From Cinclus cinclus (Eukaryota > Chordata > Aves > Passeriformes > Cinclidae): a stretch of DNA of 64,000 nt. A program made the translations under genes and the position numbers. Positions 8,260 to 20,569 of the stretch are shown here, piece after piece. The notes below the pieces were generated by a model. That model had not been told where the DNA came from, did no database searches, and saw only the letters and a program-made list of their open reading frames with translations. The stretch lies in the NCBI RefSeq assembly GCF_963662255.1, contig NW_026912178.1, forward strand, positions 1,612,001-1,676,000, read 5' to 3'. Each line of letters begins with the position of its first letter. Within the stretch, counting starts at the first letter, position 1.

Positions 8260-10790
8260 TTAATCATGGAAATATTATGACAACATAGAGGCCAAGACTC
8301 AAATGATTCATTGTAACACCAAGTGGCCTTAAAGGGCATGGGATGCATTGTGACACCACAGAGGTTAAGAGAAGCAGGGAACCATTGTGACCCAATGCAG
8401 GCTAACAATCTAAGAGTCCCTTTTGACACCAGGGGGCGCAAAAGGACCACGGATGAACTGTGACAGCATGGGGACCTATAGAAGCAAGGATCTATTATGA
8501 TACCATGAAGGCCAAGAATCAAATGATTCATTGGGACATCAAGTGGCCTAAAAGGGCTTGGAATGCATTGTGACACCACAGAGGTTAAGAGAAGCAAGGA
8601 ACCATTGTGACCCAATGCAGGCTAACAATCTAATGATCCATTGTGACACCAGGGGTTGTAATAGGGCCAGGGATGAATTGTGAAAGCATGGGGCCCAAGA
8701 AAAACATGGAAACATTATGACACCATAGAGGCCAAGACTCAAATGATTCATTGTAACACCAAGTGGCCTAAAAGGGCATGGGATGCATTGTGACACCACA
8801 GAGGTTAAGAGAAGCAAGGAACCATTGTGACCCAATGCAGGCTAACTATCCAAGATTCCCTTTTGACACCAGGGGGCGCAAAAGGACCACGGATGAACTG
8901 TGACAGCATGGGGACCTATAGAAGCAAGGATTTATTATGACACCATGAAGGCCAAGAATCAAATGATTCATTGTGACATCAAGTGGCCTAAAAGGGCTTG
9001 GAATGCATTGTGACACCACAGAGGTTAAGAGAAGCAGGGAACCATTGTGACCCAAGGGAGGCTAACAATCTAATGATCCCCTGTGACACCAGGGGTTGTT
9101 ATAGGGCCAGGGATGAATTGTGAAAGCATGGGGCACAATAAATCATGGAAATATTATGACACCATAGAGGCCAAGACTCAAATGATTCATTGTTACACCA
9201 AGTGGCCTAAAAGGGCATGGGATGCATTGTGACACCACAGAGGTTAAGAGAAGCAGGGAACCATTGTGACCCAATGCAGGCTAACAATCTAAGAATCCCT
9301 TTTGACACCAGGGGGCGCAAAAGGACCACGGATGAACTGTGACAGCATGGGGACCTATAGAAGCAAGGATCTATTATGACACCATGAAGGCCAAGAATCA
9401 AATGATTCATTGGGACATCAAGTGGCCTAAAAGGGCTTGGAATGCATTGTGACACCACAGAGGTTAAGAGAAGCAAGCAACCATTGTGACCCAAGGGAGG
9501 CTAACAATCTAATGATCCATTGTGACACCAGGGGTTGTAATAGGGCCAGGGATGAATTGTGAAAGCATGGAGCCCAAGAAAAACATGGAAACATTATGAC
9601 ACCATAGAGGCCAAGACTCAAATGATTCATTGTAACACCAAGTGGCCTAAAAGGTCATGGGACGCATTGTGACACCACAGAGGTTAAGAGAAGCAGGGAA
9701 CCATTGTGACCCAATGCAGGCTAACAATCTAAGAGTCCCTTTTGACACCAGGGGGCGCAAAAGGACCACGGATGAACTGTGACAGCATGGGGACCTATAG
9801 AAGCAAGGATCTATTATGACACCATGAAGGCCAAGAATCAAATGATTCATTGTGACATCAAGTGGCCTAAAAGGGCTTGGAATGCATTGTGACACCTCAG
9901 AGGTTAAGAGAAGCAGGGAACCATTGTGACTCAAGGGAGGCTAACAATCTAACGATCCCCTGTGACACCAGGGGTTGTAATAGGGCCAGGGATGAATTGT
10001 GAAAGCATGGAGCCCAAGAAAAACATGGAAACATTATGACACCATAGAGGCCAAGACTCAAATGATTCATTGTAACACCAAGTGGCCTAAAAGGGCATGG
10101 GACGCATTGTGACACCACAGGGGTTAAGAGAAGCAAGGAACCATTGTGACCCAATGTAGGCTAACAATCTAAGAATCCCTTTTGACACCAGGGGGCTCAA
10201 AAGGACCACGGATGAACTGTGACAGCATGAGGACCTATAGAAGCAAGGATCTATTATGACACCATGAAGGCCAAGAATCAAATGATTCATTGTGACATCA
10301 AGTGGCCTAAAAGGGCTTGGAATGCATTGTGACACCACAGAGGTTAAGAGAAGCAAGGAACCATTGTGACCCAAGGGAGGCTAACAATCTAATGATCCAT
10401 TGTGACACCAGGGGTTGTAATAGGGCCAGGGATGAATTGTGAAAGCATGGGGACCAAGAAAAACATGGAAACATTATGACACCATAGAGGCCAAGACTCA
10501 AATGATTCATTGTAACACCAAGTGGACTAAAAGGGCATGGGACGCATTGTGACACCACAGAGGTTAAGAGAAGCAAGGAACCATTGTGACCCAATGCAGG
10601 CTAACTATCTAAGATTCCCTTTTGACACCAGGGGACGCAAAAGGACAACAGATGAACTGTGACAGCATGGGGACCTATAGAAGCAAGGATCTATTATGAC
10701 ACCATGAAGGCCAAGAATCAAATGATTCATTGTGACATCAAGTGGCCTAAAAGGGCATGGGTTGCATTGTGACACCACAGAGGTTAAGAG
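8260..10790. repeat. Higher-order block beta, copy 1
   Basis: The block starts within the A2 unit at 8,128, where CACAATTAATC replaces the alpha sequence. B units start at 8347, 8787, 9226, 9666, 10106 and 10546, mostly alternating with A. Markers are TGATACCATGAAGG and ATTGGGACATC in the first B unit, AAAAGGTCATGGGACGC near 9,652, TCTAAGAGTCCC near 9,728 and the CGATCCCCTG variant near 9,952. The same order recurs at offsets 19,565 and 36,712, and in shortened form near 39 kb. Confidence 0.85.
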
Positions 10791-13209
10791 AAGCAAGGAA
10801 CCATTGTGACCCAATGGAGGCTAACAATCTAAGAATCCCTTTTGACACCAGGGGGCGCAAAAGGACTACCGATGAACTGTGACAGCATGGGGACCTATAG
10901 AAGCAAGGATTTATTATGACACCATGAAGGAAAAGAATCAAATGATTCATTGTGACATCAAGTGGCCTAAAAGGGCTTGGAATGCATTGTGACACCACAG
11001 AGGTTAAGAGAAGCAAGGAACCATTGTGACCCAAGGGAGGCTAACAATCTAATGATCCCCAGTGACACCAGGGTTTGTAATAGGGCCAGGGATGAATTGT
11101 GAAAGCATGGGGCCCAAGAAAAACATGGAAACATTATGACACCATAGAGGCCAAGACTCAAATGATTCATTGTAACACCAAGTGGCCTAAAAGGGCATGG
11201 GATGCATTGTGACACCACAGAGGTTAAGAGAAGCAAGGAACCATTGTGACCCCATGCAGGCTAACTATCCAAGATTCCCTTTTGACACCAGGGGGCGCAA
11301 AAGGACCACGGATGAACTGTGACAGCATGGGGACCTATAGAAGCAAGGATCTATTATGACACCATGAAGGCCAAGAATCAAATGATTCATTGTGACATCA
11401 AGTGGCCTAAAAGGGCTTGGAATGCATTGTGACACCACAGAGGTTAAGAGAAGCAGGGAACCATTGTGACCCAAGGGAGGCTAACAATCTAATGATCCCC
11501 TGTGACACCAGGGGTTGTTATAGGGCCAGGGATGAATTGTGAAAGCATGGGGCACAATAAATCATCCAAATATTATGACACCATAGAGGCCAAGACTCAA
11601 ATGATTCATTGTTACACCAAGTGGCCTAAAAGGGCATGGGATGCATTGTGACACCACAGAGGTTAAGAGAAGCAGGGAACCATTGTGACCCAATGCAGGC
11701 TAACAATCTAAGAATCCCTTTTGACACCAGGGGGCGCAAAAGGACCACGGATGAACTGTGACAGCATGGGGACCTATAGAAGCAAGGATCTATTATGACA
11801 CCATGAAGGCCAAGAATCAAATGATTCATTGGGACATCAAGTGGCCTAAAAGGGCTTGGAATGCATTGTGACACCACAGAGGTTAAGAGAAGCAAGCAAC
11901 CATTGTGACCCAAGGGAGGCTAACAATCTAATGATCCATTGTGACACCAGGGGTTGTAATAGGGCCAGGGATGAATTGTGAAAGCATGGAGCCCAAGAAA
12001 AACATGGAAACATTATGACACCATAGAGGCCAAGACTCAAATGATTCATTGTAACACCAAGTGGCCTAAAAGGTCATGGGACGCATTGTGACACCACAGA
12101 GGTTAAGAGAAGCAGGGAACCATTGTGACCCAATGCAGGCTAACAATCTAAGAGTCCCTTTTGACACCAGGGGGCGCAAAAGGACCACGGATGAACTGTG
12201 ACAGCATGGGGACCTATAGAAGCAAGGATCTATTATGACACCATGAAGGCCAAGAATCAAATGATTCATTGTGACATCAAGTGGCCTAAAAGGGCTTGGA
12301 ATGCATTGTGACACCTCAGAGGTTAAGAGAAGCAGGGAACCATTGTGACTCAAGGGAGGCTAACAATCTAACGATCCCCTGTGACACCAGGGGTTGTAAT
12401 AGGGCCAGGGATGAATTGTGAAAGCATGGAGCCCAAGAAAAACATGGAAACATTATGACACCATAGAGGCCAAGACTCAAATGATTCATTGTAACACCAA
12501 GTGGCCTAAAAGGGCATGGGACGCATTGTGACACCACAGGGGTTAAGAGAAGCAAGGAACCATTGTGACCCAATGTAGGCTAACAATCTAAGAATCCCTT
12601 TTGACACCAGGGGGCTCAAAAGGACCACGGATGAACTGTGACAGCATGAGGACCTATAGAAGCAAGGATCTATTATGACACCATGAAGGCCAAGAATCAA
12701 ATGATTCATTGTGACATCAAGTGGCCTAAAAGGGCTTGGAATGCATTGTGACACCACAGAGGTTAAGAGAAGCAAGGAACCATTGTGACCCAAGGGAGGC
12801 TAACAATCTAATGATCCATTGTGACACCAGGGGTTGTAATAGGGCCAGGGATGAATTGTGAAAGCATGGGGACCAAGAAAAACATGGAAACATTATGACA
12901 CCATAGAGGCCAAGACTCAAATGATTCATTGTAACACCAAGTGGACTAAAAGGGCATGGGACGCATTGTGACACCACAGAGGTTAAGAGAAGCAAGGAAC
13001 CATTGTGACCCAATGCAGGCTAACTATCTAAGATTCCCTTTTGACACCAGGGGACGCAAAAGGACAACAGATGAACTGTGACAGCATGGGGACCTATAGA
13101 AGCAAGGATCTATTATGACACCATGAAGGCCAAGAATCAAATGATTCATTGTGACATCAAGTGGCCTAAAAGGGCATGGGTTGCATTGTGACACCACAGA
13201 GGTTAAGAG
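9150..13209. repeat. 2,419 bp (11-monomer) local tandem duplication
   Basis: About 9,150-10,790 matches about 11,569-13,209 at a constant offset of 2,419 bp, including the rare variants ACACCTCAGAGG (near 9,893 and 12,312), GTGACTCAAGGG and AAGGTCATGGGACGC. Between the two copies lie the units at 10,766-11,425, which match alpha positions 5,490-6,149 at offset 5,276. B units in the second copy start at 11645, 12085, 12525 and 12965. This appears to be a recent unequal exchange, because the rare variants are shared. Confidence 0.82.
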
Positions 13210-15383
13210 AAGCAAGGAACCATTGTGACCCCATGCAGGCTAACTATCCAAGATTCCCTTTTGACACCAGGGGGCGCAAAAGGACCACGGATGAACTGTG
13301 ACAGCATGGGGACCTATAGAAGCAAGGATCTATTATGACACCATGAAGGCCAAGAATCAAATGATTCATTGTGACATCAAGTGGCCTAAAAGGGCTTGGA
13401 ATGCATTGTGACACCACAGAGGTTAAGAGAAGCAGGGAACCATTGTGACCCAAGGGAGGCTAACAATCTAATGATCCCCTGTGACACCAGGGGTTGTTAT
13501 AGGGCCAGGGATGAATTGTGAAAGCATGGGGCACAATAAATCATCCAAATATTATGACACCATAGAGGCCAAGACTCAAATGATTCATTGTTACACCAAG
13601 TGGCCTAAAAGGGCATGGGATGCATTGTGACACCACAGAGGTTAAGAGAAGCAAGCAACAATTGTGACCCAAGGGAGGCTAACAATCTAATGATCCATTG
13701 TGACACCAGGGGTTGTAATAGGGCCAGGGATGAATTGTGAAAGCATGGAGCCCAAGAAAAACATGGAAACATTATGACACCATAGAGGCCAAGACTCAAA
13801 TGATTCATTGTAACACCAAGTGGCCTAAAAGGTCATGGGACGCATTGTGACACCACAGGGGTTAAGAGAAGCAACGAACCATTGTGACCCAATGCAGGCT
13901 AACAATCTAAGAATCCCTTTTGACACCAGGGGGCTCAAAAGGACCACGGATGAACTGTGACAGCATGGGGACCTATAGAAGCAAGGATCTATTATGACAC
14001 CATGAAGGCCAAGAATCAAATGATTCATTGTGACATCAAGTGGCCTAAAAGGGCTTGGAATGCATTGTGACACCACAGAGGTTAAGAGAAGCAAGGAACC
14101 ATTGTGACCCAATGCAGGCTAACAATCTAAGAATCCCTTTTGACACCAGGGGGCGCAAAAGGACCACGGATGAACTGTGACAGCATGATGACCTATAGAA
14201 GCAAGGATCTATTATGACACCATGAAGGCCAAGAATCAAATGATTCATTGTGACATCAAGTGGCCTAAAAGGGCTTGGAATGCATTGTGACACCACAGAG
14301 GTTAAGAGAAGCAAGGAACCATTGTGACCCAAGGGAGGCTAACAATCTAATGATCCATTGTGACACCAGGGGTTGTAATAGGGCCAGGGATGAATTGTGA
14401 AAGCATGGAGCCCAAGAAAAACATGGAAACATTATGACACAATAGAGGCCAAGACTCAAATGATTCATTGTAACACCAAGTGGCCTTAAAGGGCATGGGA
14501 TGCATTGTGACACCACAGAGGTTAAGAGAAGCAGGGAACCATTGTGACCCAATGCAGGCTAACAATCTAAGAATCCCTTTTGACACCAGGGGGCGCAAAA
14601 GGACCACGGATGAACTGTGACAGCATGGGGACCTATAGAAGCAAGGATCTATTATGACACCATGAAGGCCAAGAATCAAATGATTCATTGTGACATCAAG
14701 TGGCCTAAAAGGGCATGGGTTGCATTGTGACACCACAGAGGTTAAGAGAAGCAAGGAACCATTGTGACCCAATGGAGGCTAACAATCTAAGAATCCCTTT
14801 TGACACCAGGGGGCGCAAAAGGACTACCGATGAACTGTGACAGCATGGGGACCTTTAGAAGCAAGGATTTATTATGACACCATGAAGGAAAAGAATCAAA
14901 TGATTCATTGTGACATCAAGTGGCCTAAAAGGGCTTGGAATGCATTGTGACACCACAGAGGTTAAGAGAAGCAGGGAACCATTGTGACCCACGGGAGGCT
15001 AACAATCTAATGATCCATTGTGACACCAGGGTTTGTAATAGGGCCAGGGATGAATTGTGAAAGCATGGGGCCCAAGAAAAACATGGAAACATTATGACAC
15101 CATAGAGGCCACGACTCAAATGATTCATTGTAACACCAAGTGGCCTAAAAGGGCATGGGATGCATTGTGACACCACAGAGGTTAAGAGAAGCAAGGAACC
15201 ATTGTGACCCCATGCAGGCTAACTATCCAAGATTCCCTTTTGACACCAGGGGGCGCAAAAGGACCACGGATGAACTGTGACAGCATGGGGACCTATAGAA
15301 GCAAGGATTTATTATGACACCATGAAGGCCAAGAATCAAATGATTCATTGTGACATCAAGTGGCCTAAAAGGGCATGGGATGC

Positions 15384-15602
15384 ATTGTGACACCACAGAG
15401 GTTAAGAGAAGCAGGGAACCATTGTGACCCAAGGGAGGCTAACAATCCAAAGATCCATTGTGACAGCAGGGGTTGTAATAGGGCCAGGGATGAATTGTGA
15501 AAGCATGGGGCACAATAAATCATGGAAATATTATGACACCATGAAGGCCAAGAATCAAATGATTCATTGTGACATCAAGTGGCCTAAAAGGGCATGGGAT
15601 GC
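15384..15602 (+). repeat. A2/B hybrid monomer (copy 2 of 5)
   Basis: Same junction and same CAGCAGGGG change as the hybrid at 2,854, lying exactly 12,530 bp downstream. It confirms that the two surrounding blocks descend from one ancestor. Confidence 0.85.
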
Positions 15603-17580
15603 ATTGTGACACCACAGAGGTTAAGAGAAGCAAGGAACCATTGTGACCCAACGCAGGCTAACTATCCAAGATTCCCTTTTGACACCAGGGGGCGCAAAAG
15701 GACCACGGATGAACTGTGACAGCATGGGGACCTATAGAAGCAAGGATTTATTATGACACCATGAAGGCCAAGAATCAAATGATTCATTGTGACATCAAGT
15801 GGCCTAAAAGGGCTTGGAATGCATTGTGACACCACAGAGGTTAAGAGAAGCAGGGAACCATTGTGACCCAAGGGAGGCTAACAATCTAATGATCCCCTGT
15901 GACACCAGGGGTTGTTATAGGGCCAGGGATGAATTGTGAAAGCATGGGGCACAATAAATCATGGAAATATTATGACACCATAGAGGCCAAGACTCAAACG
16001 ATTCATTGTGACATCAAGTGGCCTAAAAGGGCATGGGATGCATTGTGACACCACAGAGGTTAAGAGAAGCAAGGAACCATTGTGACCCAAGGGAGGCTAA
16101 CAATCTAATGATCCATTGTGACACCAGGGGTTGTAATAGGGCCAGGGATGAATTGTGAAAGCATGGAGCCCAAGAAAAACATGGAAACATTATGACACCA
16201 TAGAGGCCAAGACTCAAATGATTCATTGTAACACCAAGTGGCCTTAAAGGGCATGGGATGCATTGTGACACCACAGAGGTTAAGAGAAGCAGGGAACCAT
16301 TGTGACCCAATGCAGGCTAACAATCTAAGAATCCCTTTTGACACCAGGGGGCGCAAAAGGACCACGGATGAACTGTGACAGCATGGGGACCTATAGAAGC
16401 AAGGATCTATTATGACACCATGAAGGCCAAGAATCAAATGATTCATTGTGACATCAAGTGGCCTAAAAGGGCTTGGAATGCATTGTGACACCACAGAGGT
16501 TAAGACAAGCAAGGAACCATTGTGACCCAATGGAGGCTAACAATCTAAGAATCCCTTTTGACACCAGGGGGCGCAAAAGGACTACCGATGAACTGTGACA
16601 GCATGGGGACCTATAGAAGCAAGGATTTATTATGACACCATGAAGGAAAAGAATCAAATGATTCATTGTGACATCAAGTGGCCTAAAAGGGCTTGGAATG
16701 CATTGTGACACCACAGAGGTTAAGAGAAGCAAGGAACCATTGTGACCCAAGGGAGGCTAACAATCTAATGATCCCCTGTGACACCAGGGGTTGTTATAGG
16801 GCCAGGGATGAATTGTGAAAGCATGGGGCACAATAAATCATGGAAATATTATGACACCATAGAGGCCAAGATTCAAATGATTCATTGTAACACCAAGTGG
16901 CCTAAAAGGGCATGGGATGCATTGTGACACCACAGAGGTTAAGAGAAGCAGGGAACCATTGTGACGCAATGCAGGCTAACAATCTAAGAATCCCTTTTGA
17001 CACCAGGGGGCGCAAAAGGACCACGGATGAACTGTGACAGCATGGGGACCTATAGAAGCAAGGATCTATTATGACACCATGAAGGCCAAGAATCAAACGA
17101 TTCATTGTGACATCAAGTGGCCTAAAAGGGCATGGGATGCATTGTGACACCACAGAGGTTAAGAGAAGCAAGGAACCATTGTGACCCAAGGGAGGCTAAC
17201 AATCTAATGATCCATTGTGACACCAGGGGTTGTAATAGGGCCAGGGATGAATTGTGAAAGCATGGGGACCAAGAAAAACATGGAAACATTATGACACCAT
17301 AGAGGCCAAGACTCAAATGATTCATTGTAACACCAAGTGGACTAAAAGGGCATGGGATGCATTGTGACACCACAGAGGTTAAGAGAAGCAAGGAACCATT
17401 GTGACCCAATGCAGGCTAACTATCTAAGATTCCCTTTTGACACCAGGGGACGCAAAAGGACAACAGATGAACTGTGACAGCATGGGGACCTATAGAAGCA
17501 AGGATCTATTATGACACCATGAAGGCCAAGAATCAAATGATTCATTGTGACATCAAGTGGCCTAAAAGGGCTTGGAATGC

Positions 17581-18019
17581 ATTGTGACACCACAGAGGTT
17601 AAGACAAGCAAGGAACCATTGTGACCCAAGGGAGGCTTACAATCTAATGATCCATTGTGACACCAGGGGTTGTAATAGGGCCAGGGAAGAATTGTGAAAG
17701 CATGGAGACCAAAAAAACATGGAAACATTATGACACCATAGAGGCCAAGACTCAAATGATTCATTGTGACACCAAGTGGCCTTAAAGGGCATGGGATGCA
17801 TTGTGACACCACAGAGGTTAAGAGAAGCAAGGAACCATTGTGACCCAATGGAGGCTAACAATCTAAGAATCCCTTTTGACACCAGGGGGCGCAAAAGGAC
17901 TACCGATGAACTGTGACAGCATGGGGACCTATAGAAGCAAGGATTTATTATGACACCATGAAGGAAAAGAATCAAATGATTCATTGTGACATCAAGTGGC
18001 CTAAAAGGGCTTGGAATGC
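17581..18019. repeat. Junction of a single-monomer deletion in alpha copy 2
   Basis: Alpha copy 1 has the order A(5051)-B(5270)-B(5490)-A(5710). Copy 2 has A(17581)-B(17800)-A(18020), and the surviving B carries the CAATGGAGGC and GGACTACCGATG markers of the second B. The lost unit is therefore the B equivalent to 5,270, and the exchange lies between about 17,770 and 17,845 in shared sequence. A nearby substitution, TGACACC for TAACACC at about 17,768, may be part of the event or independent. Confidence 0.85.
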
Positions 18020-20569
18020 ATTGTGACACCACAGAGGTTAAGAGAAGCAAGGAACCATTGTGACCCAAGGGAGGCTAACAATCTAATGATCCCCAGTGAC
18101 ACCAGGGTTTGTAATAGGGCCAGGGATGAATTGTGAAAGCATGGGGCCCAAGAAAAACATGGAAACATTATGACACCATAGAGGCCAAGACTCAAATGAT
18201 TCATTGTAACACCAAGTGGCCTAAAAGGGCATGGGATGCATTGTGACACCACAGAGGTTAAGAGAAGCAAGGAACCATTGTGACCCCATGCAGGCTAACT
18301 ATCCAAGATTCCCTTTTGACACCAGGGGGCGCAAAAGGACCACGGATGAACTGTGACAGCATGGGGACCTATAGAAGCAAGGATCTATTATGACACCATG
18401 AAGGCCAAGAATCAAATGATTCATTGTGACATCAAGTGGCCTAAAAGGGCTTGGAATGCATTGTGACACCACAGAGGTTAAGAGAAGCAAGGAACCATTG
18501 TGACCCAAGGGAGGCTAACAATCTAATGATCCATTGTGACACCAGGGGTTGTAATAGGGCCAGGGATGAATTGTGAAAGCATGGAGCCCAAGAAAAACAT
18601 GGAAACATTATGACACCATAGAGGCCAAGACTCAAATGATTCATTGTAACACCAAGTGGCCTTAAAGGGCATGGGATGCATTGTGACACCACAGAGGTTA
18701 AGAGAAGCAGGGAACCATTGTGACCCAATGCAGGCTAACAATCTAAGAATCCCTTTTGACACCAGGGGGCGCAAAAGGACCACGGATGAACTGTGACAGC
18801 ATGGGGACCTATAGAAGCAAGGATCTATTATGACACCATGAAGGCCAAGAATCAAATGATTCATTGTGACATCAAGTGGCCTAAAAGGGCTTGGAATGCA
18901 TTGTGACACCACAGAGGTTAAGAGAAGCAAGGAAGCATTGTGACCCAATGGAGGCTAACAATCTAAGAATCCCTTTTGACACCAGGGGGCGCAAAAGGAC
19001 TACCGATGAACTGTGACAGCATGGGGACCTATAGAAGCAAGGATTTATTATGACACCATGAAGGAAAAGAATCAAATGATTCATTGTGACATCAAGTGGC
19101 CTAAAAGGGCTTGGAATGCATTGTGACACCACAGAGGTTAAGAGAAGCAAGGAACCATTGTGACCCAAGGGAGGCTAACAATCTAATGATCCCCTGTGAC
19201 ACCAGGGGTTGTTATAGGGCCAGGGATGAATTGTGAAAGCATGGGGCACAATAAATCATGGAAATATTATGACACCATAGAGGCCAAGACTCAAATGATT
19301 CATTGTTACACCAAGTGGCCTAAAAGGGCATGGGATGCATTGTGACACCACAGAGGTTAAGAGAAGCAGGGAACCATTGTGACCCAATGCAGGGTAACAA
19401 TCTAAGAATCCCTTTTGACACCAGGGGGCTCAAAAGGACCACGGATGAACTGTGACAGCATGAGGACCTATAGAAGCAAGGGTCTATTATGACACCATGA
19501 AGGCCAAGAATCAAATGATTCATTGTGACATCAAGTGGCCTAAAAGGGCTTGGAATGCATTGTGACACCACAGAGGTTAAGAGAAGCAAGGAACCATTGT
19601 GACCCAAGGGAGGCTAACAATCTAATGATCCATTGTGACACCAGGGGTTGTAATAGGGCCAGGGATGAATTGTGAAATCATGGGGACCAAGAAAAACATG
19701 GAAACATTATGACACCATAGAGGCCAAGACTCAAATGATTCATTGTAACACCAAGTGGCCTAAAAGGGCATGGGATGCATTGTGACACCACAGAGGTTAA
19801 GAGAAGCAAGGAACCATTGTGACCCAATGCAGGCTAACTATCTAAGATTCCCTTTTGACACCAGGGGACGCAAAAGGACAACAGATGAACTGTGACAGCA
19901 TGGGGACCTATAGAAGCAAGGATCTATTATGACACCATGAAGGCCAAGAATCAAATGATTCATTGTGACATCAAGTGGCCTAAAAGGGCTTGGAATGCAT
20001 TGTGACACCACAGAGGTTAAGACAAGCAAGGAACCATTGTGACCCAAGGGAGGCTTACAATCTAATGATCCATTGTGACACCAGGGGTTGTAATAGGGCC
20101 AGGGATGAATTGTGAAAGCATGGAGCCCAAAAAAACATGGAAACATTTTGACACCATAGAGGCCAAGACTCAAATGATTCATTGTAACACCAAGTGGCCT
20201 AAAAGGGCATGGGATGCATTGTGACACCACAGGGGTTAAGAGAAGCAAGGAACCATTGTGACCCAATGCAGGCCAACAATCTAAGAATCCCTTTTGACAC
20301 CAGGGGGCGCAAAGGGACCACGGATGAACTGTGACGGCATGGGGACCTATAGAAGCAAGGATCTATTACGACACCATGAAGGCCAAGAATCAAATGATTC
20401 ATTGAGACATCAAGTGGCCTAAAAGGGCTTGGAATGCATTGTGACACCACAGAGGTTAAGAGAAGCCGAGAACCATTGTGGCCCAAGGGAGGCTAACAAT
20501 CTAATGATCCCCAGTGACACCAGGGGTTGTAATAGGGCCAGGGATGAATTGTGAAAGCATGGGGCACAA

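Larger units (their letters stand above)
1..8260. repeat. Higher-order block alpha, copy 1
   Basis: This holds 38 monomers with a non-alternating class order that serves as a fingerprint. B units start at -5, 435, 655, 1314, 1534, 1974, 2194, 2634, 3073, 3732, 3952, 4391, 4831, 5270, 5490, 5930, 6370, 6590, 7029, 7469 and 7908. BB doublets occur at 435/655, 1314/1534, 1974/2194, 3732/3952, 5270/5490 and 6370/6590. The hybrid lies at 2,854. Within each subtype, private variants also recur in order, such as ACTACCGATG in the second unit of several BB doublets. Copy 2 follows 12,530 bp downstream, and from 655 onward the block matches 48,357-55,962 without a net indel. Confidence 0.9.

Noticed and set aside
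9652..9660. Nuclear-receptor type half-site AAGGTCA in the AAAAGGTCATGGGACGC variant
   Set aside because: It is a single-base variant of AAAAGGGCATGG found in only a few A/B junctions and lacks the extended consensus, so chance is the simplest explanation.
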